10,630 bases of DNA from an uncultured Acidaminococcus sp. GTDB lineage: Bacteria; Bacillota; Negativicutes; Acidaminococcales; Acidaminococcaceae. The notes under the pieces are model-generated. The model was not told where the DNA came from. It worked only from the letters and a program-made list of their open reading frames with translations, and ran no database searches. Of this stretch, positions 1 to 6,119 are shown one piece after another; position 1 is the first letter of the stretch; each line of letters starts with the position of its first letter. The stretch lies in assembly GCA_900770265.1 (NCBI GenBank), contig CAAGJR010000251.1, positions 1-10,630 on the forward strand. Direction: 5' to 3'. Position numbers and translations under genes: made by a program.

Positions 1-8
1 CCTTTCCA

Positions 9-37
9 TTTATTTTCCCCCTGTTTTGTGATATGAT
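9..37 (+). promoter_or_regulatory. Putative metG promoter (extended -10)
   Basis: A TATGAT box at 32-37 is preceded by TGA at 29-31, giving an extended -10 element. The best -35 candidate, TTTATT at 9-14, is poor but lies at the ideal 17-bp spacing. Transcription would begin near 44, leaving a leader of under 40 nt, too short for a T-box or other riboswitch. An AAGGGG Shine-Dalgarno stretch lies just before the metG ATG. The assignment rests on motif matching only. Confidence 0.55.
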
Positions 38-80
38 ATAAAATCAGTGATACTTTATTTGGAAAAGAAGGGGAACCAAC

Positions 81-2033
81 ATGACAAAACCTGCTTTTTA
101 TATTACGACGCCCATTTATTATCCCAGCGCCGACCTGCACATTGGCCATGCCTACTGCACCACCATCGCCGACACCATCGCCCGGTACAAACGGGCCAAC
201 GGCTTTGACGTGCAGTTCGTCACCGGCAGTGACGAACACGGCCTGAAGATCCAGCGCAAGGCCGAAGCCAACGGCGTGAAACCCATCGAATACACCGACA
301 AGATCGTGGCCGACTTCAAGAAACTGTGGGAGATGCTGGGGGTCAGCTACACCTCCTTCGTCCGCACGTCCAGCAAGGAACACGAAAAGACCGTCCAGAC
401 CCTGCTGCAAAAGGTGTGGGAACAGGGCGACATCTACAAGAAGGACTACGAAGGCCTGTACTGCGTACCCTGCGAATCCTTCTGGACCGAACATCAGGTT
501 GAGGAAGCCGGCGGCGTATGCCCCGACTGCGGCCGTCCTGTGGAAAAAATGAAGGAATCCAGCTATTTCTTCCGTATGTCCAAATATGCGGACCGGATCC
601 TGGACTACATTGAAAAGAACCCGGACTTCATCCAGCCCGTATCCCGCCGGAACGAAATGATCAACTTCATCAAACAGGGCCTGGAAGACCTGTGCATCAG
701 CCGCAGCAGCTTCGACTGGGGCATCCCGGTTCCCTTCGATACGAAACACGTGGTCTATGTGTGGTTCGACGCCCTGCTGGCCTACTTTACCGGCATCGGT
801 TTCGGTCAGGATATGGATAAATTCAACCGGTTCTGGCCCGCTGACCTGCACCTGGTGGGCAAGGAAATCGTCCGTTTCCATACCATCATCTGGCCGGCCA
901 TGCTGATGGCCATGGGCTTCGATCTGCCGAAAGAAGTGTACGGCCACGGCTGGCTGGTGGTGGACGGGGACAAGATGTCCAAGTCCAAGGGCAACGTGGT
1001 GGACCCGGTGGAACCCATCAAGGAATTCGGCGCTGACGCCGTCCGTTACTTCCTGCTGCGGGAAATTAACCTGGGCAGCGACGGCAACTACTCCCGCAAG
1101 GCCCTGATCAAACGGTTCAACGCGGACCTGGCCAACGACCTGGGCAACCTGCAGTACCGGACCGTTTCCATGATCGATAAATACCATGGTGGCATCGTCC
1201 ACAAGACCGTGGTGGAAGGCAACGAAATCGACGAGAAATTCCGGGGCCTGGCTGCGGAAACCCTGAAGAACTACCGGGCCGCCATGGACAAATACGCCCT
1301 GAACGACGGCATCAAGGCCATCTGGGCCTACATCGGCGCCGCCAACAAATACATCGACGAAACCACGCCCTGGATCCTGGCCAAGGATCCGGCTCAGGCC
1401 AAACGCCTGGAGGCTGTGATGTACAACCTGGCCGATGCCGTGCGGAACATTGCCATCCTGATTTCCTCCATGATGCCGTTCTCCGCACCGAAGATCTTCG
1501 AACAGCTGGGTCTGCCCGTACCGGAACAGTTCGACCTGAACGAAGTGGCCTGGGGCAACTTCCCGGATGGCACGAAAGTGCAGAAGGGCAAGCCCATCTT
1601 CCCGCGGATCGAAGAGGAAGAAGAGGCAAAACCGGCAGCCAAGGCAGAACCCAAAGCCAAAAAGGCTGAAAAGAAAGCGGACAAGAAAACCGCCGGTGTG
1701 GTCACCCCTGACCAGTGCACCATCGACGACTTCGGCAAACTGGACCTGCGGGTGGGCACCATCCTGAAGGCCGAAAAGATGGAAAACGCCGACAAGCTGC
1801 TGAAACTGGATGTCCAGGTGGGCAGCGAGACCCGCACCATCGTGTCCGGCATCGCTCCCTATTATAAGGAAGACGAACTGGTGGGCAAGAACGTGATCGT
1901 CATCGCCAACCTGAAGCCGGCCAAGCTGCGGGGTGTGGAATCCCGGGGCATGCTGCTGGCCGCTTCCGACGGCCAGGGTAACCTGAAACTGGCCGAAGTG
2001 CCGGGCATCGCCTCCGGCAGCAAGGTGAAATAA
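81..2033 (+). CDS. metG: Methionyl-tRNA synthetase
   Basis: This cytoplasmic enzyme charges tRNA-Met and initiator tRNA with methionine using ATP. The 650-residue product has the class I HIGH motif at residues 20-23 and KMSKS at 298-302. Two CxxC pairs (C128/C131 and C147/C150) form the zinc knuckle of the connective-peptide domain. An anticodon-binding helical region follows. A lysine/alanine/glutamate-rich linker at about residues 512-548 then joins a C-terminal OB-fold tRNA-binding domain (about 550-650; DLRVGTI and SGIA segments) of the Arc1p/EMAP-II type that dimerises bacterial MetRS. Length and layout match the long bacterial MetRS form. The ATG at 81 follows an AAGGGG ribosome binding site and places the HIGH motif correctly. 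It is the first gene of a run with tatD, which starts 2 nt after the stop. Confidence 0.98.
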   Translation: MTKPAFYITTPIYYPSADLHIGHAYCTTIADTIARYKRANGFDVQFVTGSDEHGLKIQRKAEANGVKPIEYTDKIVADFKKLWEMLGVSYTSFVRTSSKEHEKTVQTLLQKVWEQGDIYKKDYEGLYCVPCESFWTEHQVEEAGGVCPDCGRPVEKMKESSYFFRMSKYADRILDYIEKNPDFIQPVSRRNEMINFIKQGLEDLCISRSSFDWGIPVPFDTKHVVYVWFDALLAYFTGIGFGQDMDKFNRFWPADLHLVGKEIVRFHTIIWPAMLMAMGFDLPKEVYGHGWLVVDGDKMSKSKGNVVDPVEPIKEFGADAVRYFLLREINLGSDGNYSRKALIKRFNADLANDLGNLQYRTVSMIDKYHGGIVHKTVVEGNEIDEKFRGLAAETLKNYRAAMDKYALNDGIKAIWAYIGAANKYIDETTPWILAKDPAQAKRLEAVMYNLADAVRNIAILISSMMPFSAPKIFEQLGLPVPEQFDLNEVAWGNFPDGTKVQKGKPIFPRIEEEEEAKPAAKAEPKAKKAEKKADKKTAGVVTPDQCTIDDFGKLDLRVGTILKAEKMENADKLLKLDVQVGSETRTIVSGIAPYYKEDELVGKNVIVIANLKPAKLRGVESRGMLLAASDGQGNLKLAEVPGIASGSKVK

Positions 2034-2035
2034 AA

Positions 2036-2821
2036 ATGGATAAGCTTCCTTTGTTCGATACCCACGCCCATCTGGACGTGGAGGATTTCGATACAGACAG
2101 GGAAGAGCTGCTCCGCAAGATCGGAGAGACCATGGCCGGGATCATTGATCCCGGCTGTGATCTTCCCAGCTCGAAAAAGGCCGTGGAACTGGCCCACCAG
2201 TACCCCTTTGTGTGGGCGGCCGTGGGCATCCATCCCGAGGAACTGAGCCACAGCAGCTTCGACGAACTGAAGGACATCGAAGCCCTGTGCGCCGACTCCA
2301 AAGTGGTGGCCATCGGAGAAATCGGCCTGGACTATTATAATGATGAGAACTCTCCCCATGACCTGCAGCAGGAATACCTGGCCCGGCAGCTGCAGCTGGC
2401 CAGGAAGGTAGGCCTGCCGGTGATCATCCACGACCGGGATTCCCACGAGGATGTGATGAAGGTCATCCGGGAGGCCGGGCAGGGCGTCAAAGGCGTGCTC
2501 CACTGCTTTTCCGGCGACTGGGCCATGGCGGAGGAACTGTTGGGCCTGGGCTGGTACCTGGGCTTCGGCGGCACCAGCACGTTCAAGAACGACCGGGGCG
2601 TACGGGCTATCCTGGCGAAAGTGCCGGAAGACCGGATTCTGTTCGAGACGGACTCTCCCTACATGGCGCCGGTGCCCTACCGGGGAAAGCGGAACAACCC
2701 TCTCTATACGGCCATCGTGGCAGAAAGAGCGGCCGAGCTGCGGGGGACCACTCCGGAAAAAATCATGGAAAGTTCAACAAATAATGCCAAAAAGTTGTTT
2801 TTCCGCCTGAAAACCCTGTAA
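2036..2821 (+). CDS. tatD: TatD family metal-dependent hydrolase (YabD-like)
   Basis: TatD proteins are cytoplasmic TIM-barrel metal-dependent nucleases of the amidohydrolase superfamily, linked to 3'-5' DNA/RNA trimming and DNA repair. The 261-residue product has the expected metal ligands in order: HxH (H10, H12) in DTHAHLD, E95 in GEIGLDYY, H132 in IIHDRDSHED, H156 in LHCFSGD, and D206 in ETDSPYMAP. Length is normal for the family. The ATG lies 2 nt after the metG stop, with an AAGGTG ribosome binding site inside the last metG codons (2022-2027), so the two are co-transcribed and probably translationally coupled. The same pairing (metS-yabD) is standard in Firmicutes. The exact physiological substrate cannot be told from sequence. 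Confidence 0.95.
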   Translation: MDKLPLFDTHAHLDVEDFDTDREELLRKIGETMAGIIDPGCDLPSSKKAVELAHQYPFVWAAVGIHPEELSHSSFDELKDIEALCADSKVVAIGEIGLDYYNDENSPHDLQQEYLARQLQLARKVGLPVIIHDRDSHEDVMKVIREAGQGVKGVLHCFSGDWAMAEELLGLGWYLGFGGTSTFKNDRGVRAILAKVPEDRILFETDSPYMAPVPYRGKRNNPLYTAIVAERAAELRGTTPEKIMESSTNNAKKLFFRLKTL

Positions 2822-2835
2822 AACAGCTGTATAGT

Positions 2836-2860
2836 ACACAAAATCGTCACGAATTTGTGT
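2836..2860. repeat. Imperfect palindrome after tatD, flanked by TGTATAG repeats
   Basis: Arms of 12 nt (2836-2847 and 2849-2860) are complementary at 11 of 12 positions around one central base. The heptamer TGTATAG occurs just before (2828-2834) and after (2869-2875) the palindrome. No T-tract follows, so it is not a standard intrinsic terminator. It could be a protein-binding site, a weak Rho-dependent 3' end, or the remnant of a small insertion with target duplication. Function unknown. Confidence 0.5.
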
Positions 2861-2901
2861 AAGGCAAATGTATAGAATTAGTACCTGCTGCTAATTTATT
2901 T

Positions 2902-2931
2902 TTGACAGGAATCGCCTCCTTATGGTATGAT
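2902..2931 (+). promoter_or_regulatory. yabE promoter, near-consensus sigma-70 type
   Basis: A perfect -35 TTGACA (2902-2907) and a TATGAT -10 (2926-2931) are separated by 18 bp, with TGG directly before the -10 box as an extended -10. Transcription should begin near 2938, giving a very short leader of about 20 nt. This lets the YabE-like gene and the genes behind it (rnmV, rsmA) be expressed independently of metG-tatD. Confidence 0.85.
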
Positions 2932-2952
2932 GCAAGCACTTTAAGGAGGCGA
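2912..2952. repeat. 11-bp perfect inverted repeat spanning the yabE -10 box and Shine-Dalgarno
   Basis: TCGCCTCCTTA (2912-2922) and TAAGGAGGCGA (2942-2952) are exact reverse complements separated by 19 nt. The left arm lies in the promoter spacer, the -10 box sits in the loop, and the right arm contains the AAGGAGG ribosome binding site of the next gene. The arm centres are 30 bp apart, about three helical turns. Transcripts from the local promoter would lack the left arm; read-through transcripts from tatD would contain both and could hide the ribosome binding site. Either a dimeric regulator site or an RNA hairpin is possible. Confidence 0.7.
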
Positions 2953-2956
2953 AACT

Positions 2957-3940
2957 TTGCGAAAATCACAACCTTTTAAGCGTCCCTATAAGTGGATTGT
3001 TGTCTGCCTGCTGCTGGCTGCCAGCGTCAACTTCGTGGGCTTTGCGGCCCAGCCGAAAGACGTAAGCATTAAAGTGGACGGACAGACCATCAACCTGAAG
3101 ACCAGAGCCCTGACGGTTCAGGGTGCTCTGGAAGAAGCCGGTGTTGTCCTGCAGAAAGCCGACGGTTATGAAGTAGTCGGCAGCAACAAGTTCAGCGACG
3201 GTGCCACCATCGAAGTGGTACGGGCTATGCCTGTAAAAGTTTGGAAAGGCGGAAGGACCACCGAATACACCATCGGACGCAAAACTGTGCGAGACGTATT
3301 GAATGCAGTGGGAGTGGATTACAAAGGATACCAGGTCTACCCCGGGCTGGACACGGAAGTGACCCCCGATATGACCATCCGGATCCTCTCTCATGACGAC
3401 AAGCTGACCACGGAAACCCGTGAGATCCCTTACCAGGTGGAGATGCGCAACAACGACGATCTGCCCCGAGGCAGACAGAATGTGATCTCTGCCGGCCAGA
3501 ACGGTGTGGAAAAGGTGACCTACCGGGAAGTGAAGGTGGGCAGCGAGACGGTAAGACAGGAACTCCATTCGGAGGTCGTTACGGAGCCTGTCTCTGAAAT
3601 CGTGGAAGTAGGTACGGGGAATAACCTGAATATGGTCGAAACCTCCCGTGGTTTCGTCCGTTACCGTTCTGCCCAGACGTTTGAAGCTTCGGCTTACACC
3701 ATGGCAGAAGGCAGCGGCACAGGGCTTACCTCTACGGGTGTGGTACCCTATCACGGCGTCGTGGCCGTGGATCCGGATGTGATCCCCTACGGGACCCGGA
3801 TGTACATCCCCGGCTATGGCTTTGCTGTAGCGGCGGATTGCGGCGGTGCCATCAATGGCAATACCATTGACCTGTACATGGATGACTACGGTGATGCCAT
3901 GGACTGGGGTCGACGGGATGTAACTGTTTACTTCTTGTAA
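2957..3940 (+). CDS. yabE: YabE-like secreted protein with DUF348, G5 and 3D domains
   Basis: Probable cell-wall-acting protein, related to YabE and to Rpf/Sps-type muralytic proteins. After a basic N-terminus comes a hydrophobic segment (about residues 13-31) that acts as signal peptide or membrane anchor. Two DUF348 repeats follow (about 33-75 and 89-130), then a G5 domain (about 138-212, thought to bind cell-wall sugars). The C-terminal 3D domain (about 230-327) has its three conserved aspartates, D272 in AVDP, D294 in ADCGGAI and D305 in TIDLY, on a double-psi barrel fold like lytic transglycosylase MltA. The start is TTG at 2957, 7 nt after AAGGAGG. No upstream start is better placed, and it gives a proper signal sequence. 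In a diderm Negativicute it would act in the periplasm. It sits in the usual Firmicute place between tatD and rnmV. Cleavage of peptidoglycan is inferred from the family. Confidence 0.9.
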   Translation: MRKSQPFKRPYKWIVVCLLLAASVNFVGFAAQPKDVSIKVDGQTINLKTRALTVQGALEEAGVVLQKADGYEVVGSNKFSDGATIEVVRAMPVKVWKGGRTTEYTIGRKTVRDVLNAVGVDYKGYQVYPGLDTEVTPDMTIRILSHDDKLTTETREIPYQVEMRNNDDLPRGRQNVISAGQNGVEKVTYREVKVGSETVRQELHSEVVTEPVSEIVEVGTGNNLNMVETSRGFVRYRSAQTFEASAYTMAEGSGTGLTSTGVVPYHGVVAVDPDVIPYGTRMYIPGYGFAVAADCGGAINGNTIDLYMDDYGDAMDWGRRDVTVYFL

Positions 3941-3956
3941 TGAACAGGAGAAAATC

Positions 3957-4502
3957 GTGCTGAAAGAAGTGCTGGTCGTAGAAGGAAAGATGGACACCGT
4001 AGCGGTGAAGAAAGCCGTGGAGGCGGATACCATTGAAACCGGTGGCTTTACCCTGGCTCCCTATACACTGGCTCTGATCGAAGCAGCCTACAAGAAACGC
4101 GGGATCATCATCATGACCGATCCTGACGGCGCCGGGGAGCGGATCCGTAAATTCCTTACGGAGCGGTTCCCCAAGGCCGGACAGGCTTTCGTACCCAAGG
4201 CTGAGGCCCTGGCCCACCACGATGTGGGTATCGAACAGGCCCAGCCCGAGGCCATCCGCAAAGCCCTGTCGAAAGTGCGTTTCCAGGAAATGGAGCCCCG
4301 AAAGGAATTTTCCTCTCGGGACTTATTTGTTTCCGGGCTGTCCGGTTCGCCGGAGGCTGCTGCGAGAAGAGACCGGCTGGGGGCCATTTTGGGCATCGGA
4401 TATGGCAATGTGAAACAGCTGGTCCACCGGCTGAACAATTACGGCGTGACCCGGGAGGAATTCCAGGCCGCCCTGGACGAAGAGAACAAGGAAGAGAAAT
4501 AG
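3957..4502 (+). CDS. rnmV: Ribonuclease M5 (5S rRNA maturation)
   Basis: RNase M5 cleaves both strands of the 5S rRNA precursor to release mature 5S rRNA, normally on the ribosomal protein L18-bound substrate. The 181-residue product begins with a TOPRIM domain: glutamate E9 in VVEGKMD, the ADTIETGGF segment, and the metal-binding DxD pair D55/D57 in MTDPDGAGER. A C-terminal RNase M5-specific region follows. Length is typical. The start is GTG at 3957, 6 nt after AGGAG (3946-3950). It places the catalytic motif nine residues from the N-terminus, as in other RnmV proteins. The gene lies 16 nt after yabE and 10 nt before rsmA, so all three are likely one transcript from the 2902-2931 promoter. 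Confidence 0.95.
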   Translation: MLKEVLVVEGKMDTVAVKKAVEADTIETGGFTLAPYTLALIEAAYKKRGIIIMTDPDGAGERIRKFLTERFPKAGQAFVPKAEALAHHDVGIEQAQPEAIRKALSKVRFQEMEPRKEFSSRDLFVSGLSGSPEAAARRDRLGAILGIGYGNVKQLVHRLNNYGVTREEFQAALDEENKEEK

Positions 4503-4512
4503 GGGGGAGACC

Positions 4513-5373
4513 ATGGACACCGTACTGCATCCGGTGATCGCCAGCCGGGAAGTAACCCGGTATATCTTAGAGACCTTCGGGCTGAAGGCCAAGAAGAAGT
4601 TCGGGCAGAACTTCCTCATCAACGAAAAAGTGGTGCGGGGCATCGCCGAGCATGCCCAGATCGGTCCCGGCGACCTGGTGCTGGAAATCGGGCCGGGCAT
4701 CGGCACCCTGACCCAGGCTCTGGCGGAGACCGGCGCCCGGGTGAAGAGCGTGGAAATCGACCGCAGCCTGCTGCCGGTATTGGCCAAGACCCTGGAAGGG
4801 TACGACAATGTGGAGATCGTGCCCGGGGACGTGCTGAAGATCGACCTGGCGGAAGTGACGGAGCACCAGCCCTTTACGGTGGCCGCCAACCTGCCCTATT
4901 ACATCACCACGCCCATCATCTTTGCCCTGCTGGAGCAGGACCTGCCCCTGAAGCGGCTGGTGGTCATGGTGCAGAAGGAAGTGGCGGAGCGGATGATCGC
5001 TTCCCCGGGAGGCAAGGATTACGGGCCTCTGTCCCTGGCCCTGCAGTATTATTCCCAGCCCAAGCTGGCCATCCCGGTGCCGGCCCACGATTTCATGCCC
5101 GCCCCCAAGGTGGATTCCATGGTGGTGGTGTGTGAAAAGCGGGAACAGCCGCCGGTGAGCGCCAGCCCGAAGGCCTTTTTCCAGGTGGTGCGGGCAGCGT
5201 TCTCCCAGCGCCGGAAGATGCTGAGCAACTGCCTGAAGAGTTTGGGCCTTTCCGCCGACCAGGTGAAGGACCTGATGGCCCGGGCCGGCATCGACCCCAA
5301 GCGGAGAGGGGAGAGCCTGTCCATGGAAGAATTTGGCCAGCTGGCCAGCGCCTGGGAAGCGTTCCAGAAATGA
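4513..5373 (+). CDS. rsmA: 16S rRNA (A1518/A1519) dimethyltransferase
   Basis: RsmA (KsgA) adds four methyl groups from S-adenosylmethionine to two adjacent adenines in the 3'-terminal hairpin of 16S rRNA, a late 30S assembly checkpoint; its loss gives kasugamycin resistance. The 286-residue product shows FGQNFLI (30-36), the SAM-binding LEIGPGIGTLT motif (57-67), the acidic VEID (80-83), GDVLKID (105-111), and the catalytic NLPYY motif (126-130). A C-terminal helical domain with QRRKM follows. The ATG at 4513 has a GGGGGGAGA ribosome binding site. Pairing with rnmV puts 5S and 16S rRNA processing in one operon. Arginine codons are mostly CGG (11 of 14, none CGT), very unlike groEL. Confidence 0.97.
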   Translation: MDTVLHPVIASREVTRYILETFGLKAKKKFGQNFLINEKVVRGIAEHAQIGPGDLVLEIGPGIGTLTQALAETGARVKSVEIDRSLLPVLAKTLEGYDNVEIVPGDVLKIDLAEVTEHQPFTVAANLPYYITTPIIFALLEQDLPLKRLVVMVQKEVAERMIASPGGKDYGPLSLALQYYSQPKLAIPVPAHDFMPAPKVDSMVVVCEKREQPPVSASPKAFFQVVRAAFSQRRKMLSNCLKSLGLSADQVKDLMARAGIDPKRRGESLSMEEFGQLASAWEAFQK

Positions 5374-5633
5374 GCTCCCATTATAAATGCTTCTCCCACC
5401 GGGAATGTGAGTTCTACCCCTGCCACAAGGGGGCGGATCCGGACCATTTCAACTGCCTGTTCTGCTACTGTCCTCTCTATTTACTGGGGACGGAATGTGG
5501 AGGCAATTACCGGATCCTGGATAGTGGGGTGAAGGACTGCAGCGACTGCCTGTTCCCTCACCAGCCGGAGAACTATGACAAAGTGGTACAGAAGTTACAG
5601 CAGAAAATTTTCAAGCCTTTTGACAAAAAATAG
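5370..5633 (+). CDS. Small cysteine-rich protein, probable metal-binding
   Basis: The 87-residue product has nine cysteines in the first 60 residues (C7, C13, C18, C29, C32, C34, C43, C57, C60) and segments such as FYPCHKG, NCLFCYCPLY, CGGNY, and KDCSDC followed by PH and ENYD. This fits the conserved 'cysteine-rich small domain' family (PF04071, recalled, not searched), whose function is not established; zinc or an iron-sulfur cluster is likely. A lysine-rich tail follows. The ATG overlaps the rsmA stop as ATGA (5370-5373), which implies translational coupling. It occupies the position of the spore gene yabG in Bacillus. Its last codons and stop form part of the operon terminator. A role in ribosome or rRNA metabolism is suggested only by its neighbours. 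Confidence 0.85.
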   Translation: MSSHYKCFSHRECEFYPCHKGADPDHFNCLFCYCPLYLLGTECGGNYRILDSGVKDCSDCLFPHQPENYDKVVQKLQQKIFKPFDKK

Positions 5634-5655
5634 TCAAAGGGCTTGATTTTTTTTT
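5613..5655 (+). terminator. Intrinsic terminator overlapping the 3' end of the cysteine-rich gene
   Basis: The arms AAGCCTTTTGAC (5613-5624) and GTCAAAGGGCTT (5633-5644) pair over 12 positions with one U·G wobble, around an 8-nt A-rich loop. Nine T residues follow at 5647-5655. The last six sense codons form the left arm and most of the loop, and the TAG stop lies in the loop and first base of the right arm. This closes the metG-rsmA cluster before groES. Confidence 0.9.
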
Positions 5656-5670
5656 GAAACATGCTATTAT
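5643..5670 (+). promoter_or_regulatory. groESL promoter
   Basis: TATTAT at 5665-5670 is preceded by TGC (5662-5664), an extended -10. TTGATT at 5643-5648 is a fair -35 at 16-bp spacing, and it falls inside the right arm and T-tract of the preceding terminator. TTGAAA at 5654-5659 has no -10 at good spacing. Transcription would begin near 5677, directly upstream of the CIRCE operator, as is usual for HrcA-controlled operons. Confidence 0.65.
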
Positions 5671-5681
5671 AGATACTGTAG

Positions 5682-5708
5682 TTAGCACTCCATTGAAATG
5701 AGTGCTAA
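5682..5708. promoter_or_regulatory. CIRCE operator (HrcA binding site)
   Basis: TTAGCACTC and GAGTGCTAA are separated by exactly 9 nt, a perfect match to the CIRCE consensus. The HrcA repressor binds it at normal temperature, and GroEL feeds back by keeping HrcA active. It lies at about +5 from the predicted transcription start and will also form a stem in the groES leader RNA. The hrcA gene itself is not in this window. Confidence 0.97.
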
Positions 5709-5764
5709 TAACACCAAAAGAAAATACCTAGATTGCTTATACAAATTGAAAGGGGATCTGTAAG

Positions 5765-6055
5765 ATGTTAAAACCTTTGGATGACCATGTTGTAGTTGAA
5801 CCGATTGTGCAGGAAGAAAAGACCAGCAGCGGGATCTATCTGCCGGATACGGCCCATAAAGACAAACCCCAGACTGGTAAAGTCGTTGCCGTCGGTACCG
5901 GCCGTCTGCTGGAAAACGGCACCCGGGTTCCTTCCGAAGTCAAAGCCGGCGATGTGGTTGTATTCGCCAAATACTCCGGCAGCGATGTGACTCTGGATGG
6001 GAAAGATTACATCATCCTGAGAGACAGCGATATCCTGGCTGTTGTGGAAGATTAA
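5765..6055 (+). CDS. groES: Co-chaperonin GroES
   Basis: GroES forms the seven-subunit lid that caps the GroEL ring during ATP-driven protein folding in the cytoplasm. The 96-residue product is of normal length. It starts with the LKPLDDHVVV strand. A mobile loop of about residues 16-32 carries the hydrophobic IYL contact (SGIYLP) for GroEL. The chain continues through GKVVAVG and VKAGDVVVFAKYSG and ends with DYIILRDSDILAVVED. The ATG follows an AAAGGGG ribosome binding site at 9-nt spacing. Expression is controlled by the CIRCE operator about 57 nt upstream. It is co-transcribed with groEL, 64 nt downstream. Confidence 0.98.
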   Translation: MLKPLDDHVVVEPIVQEEKTSSGIYLPDTAHKDKPQTGKVVAVGTGRLLENGTRVPSEVKAGDVVVFAKYSGSDVTLDGKDYIILRDSDILAVVED

Positions 6056-6119
6056 GAAATCCCGTATCTGGTAGAAAATACCACACCTTACATTATTTGG
6101 AATTAAGGAGTCGATTCAA

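Noticed and set aside
1..80. T-box or methionine riboswitch upstream of metG
   Set aside because: Predicted transcription starts near 44, leaving under 40 nt of leader, and no T-box sequence is present.
2966..4033. 355-codon open frame on the - strand opposite the YabE-like gene
   Set aside because: No family character is visible, it runs across the yabE-rnmV junction, and both sense genes are well supported. An antisense RNA is possible, as known for Bacillus yabE, but I see no promoter for one.
6069..6083. Small hairpin TGGTA-GAAAA-TACCA between groES and groEL
   Set aside because: Only 5 bp, with no T-tract; too weak to call a terminator or processing site, and groES and groEL are expected on one RNA.
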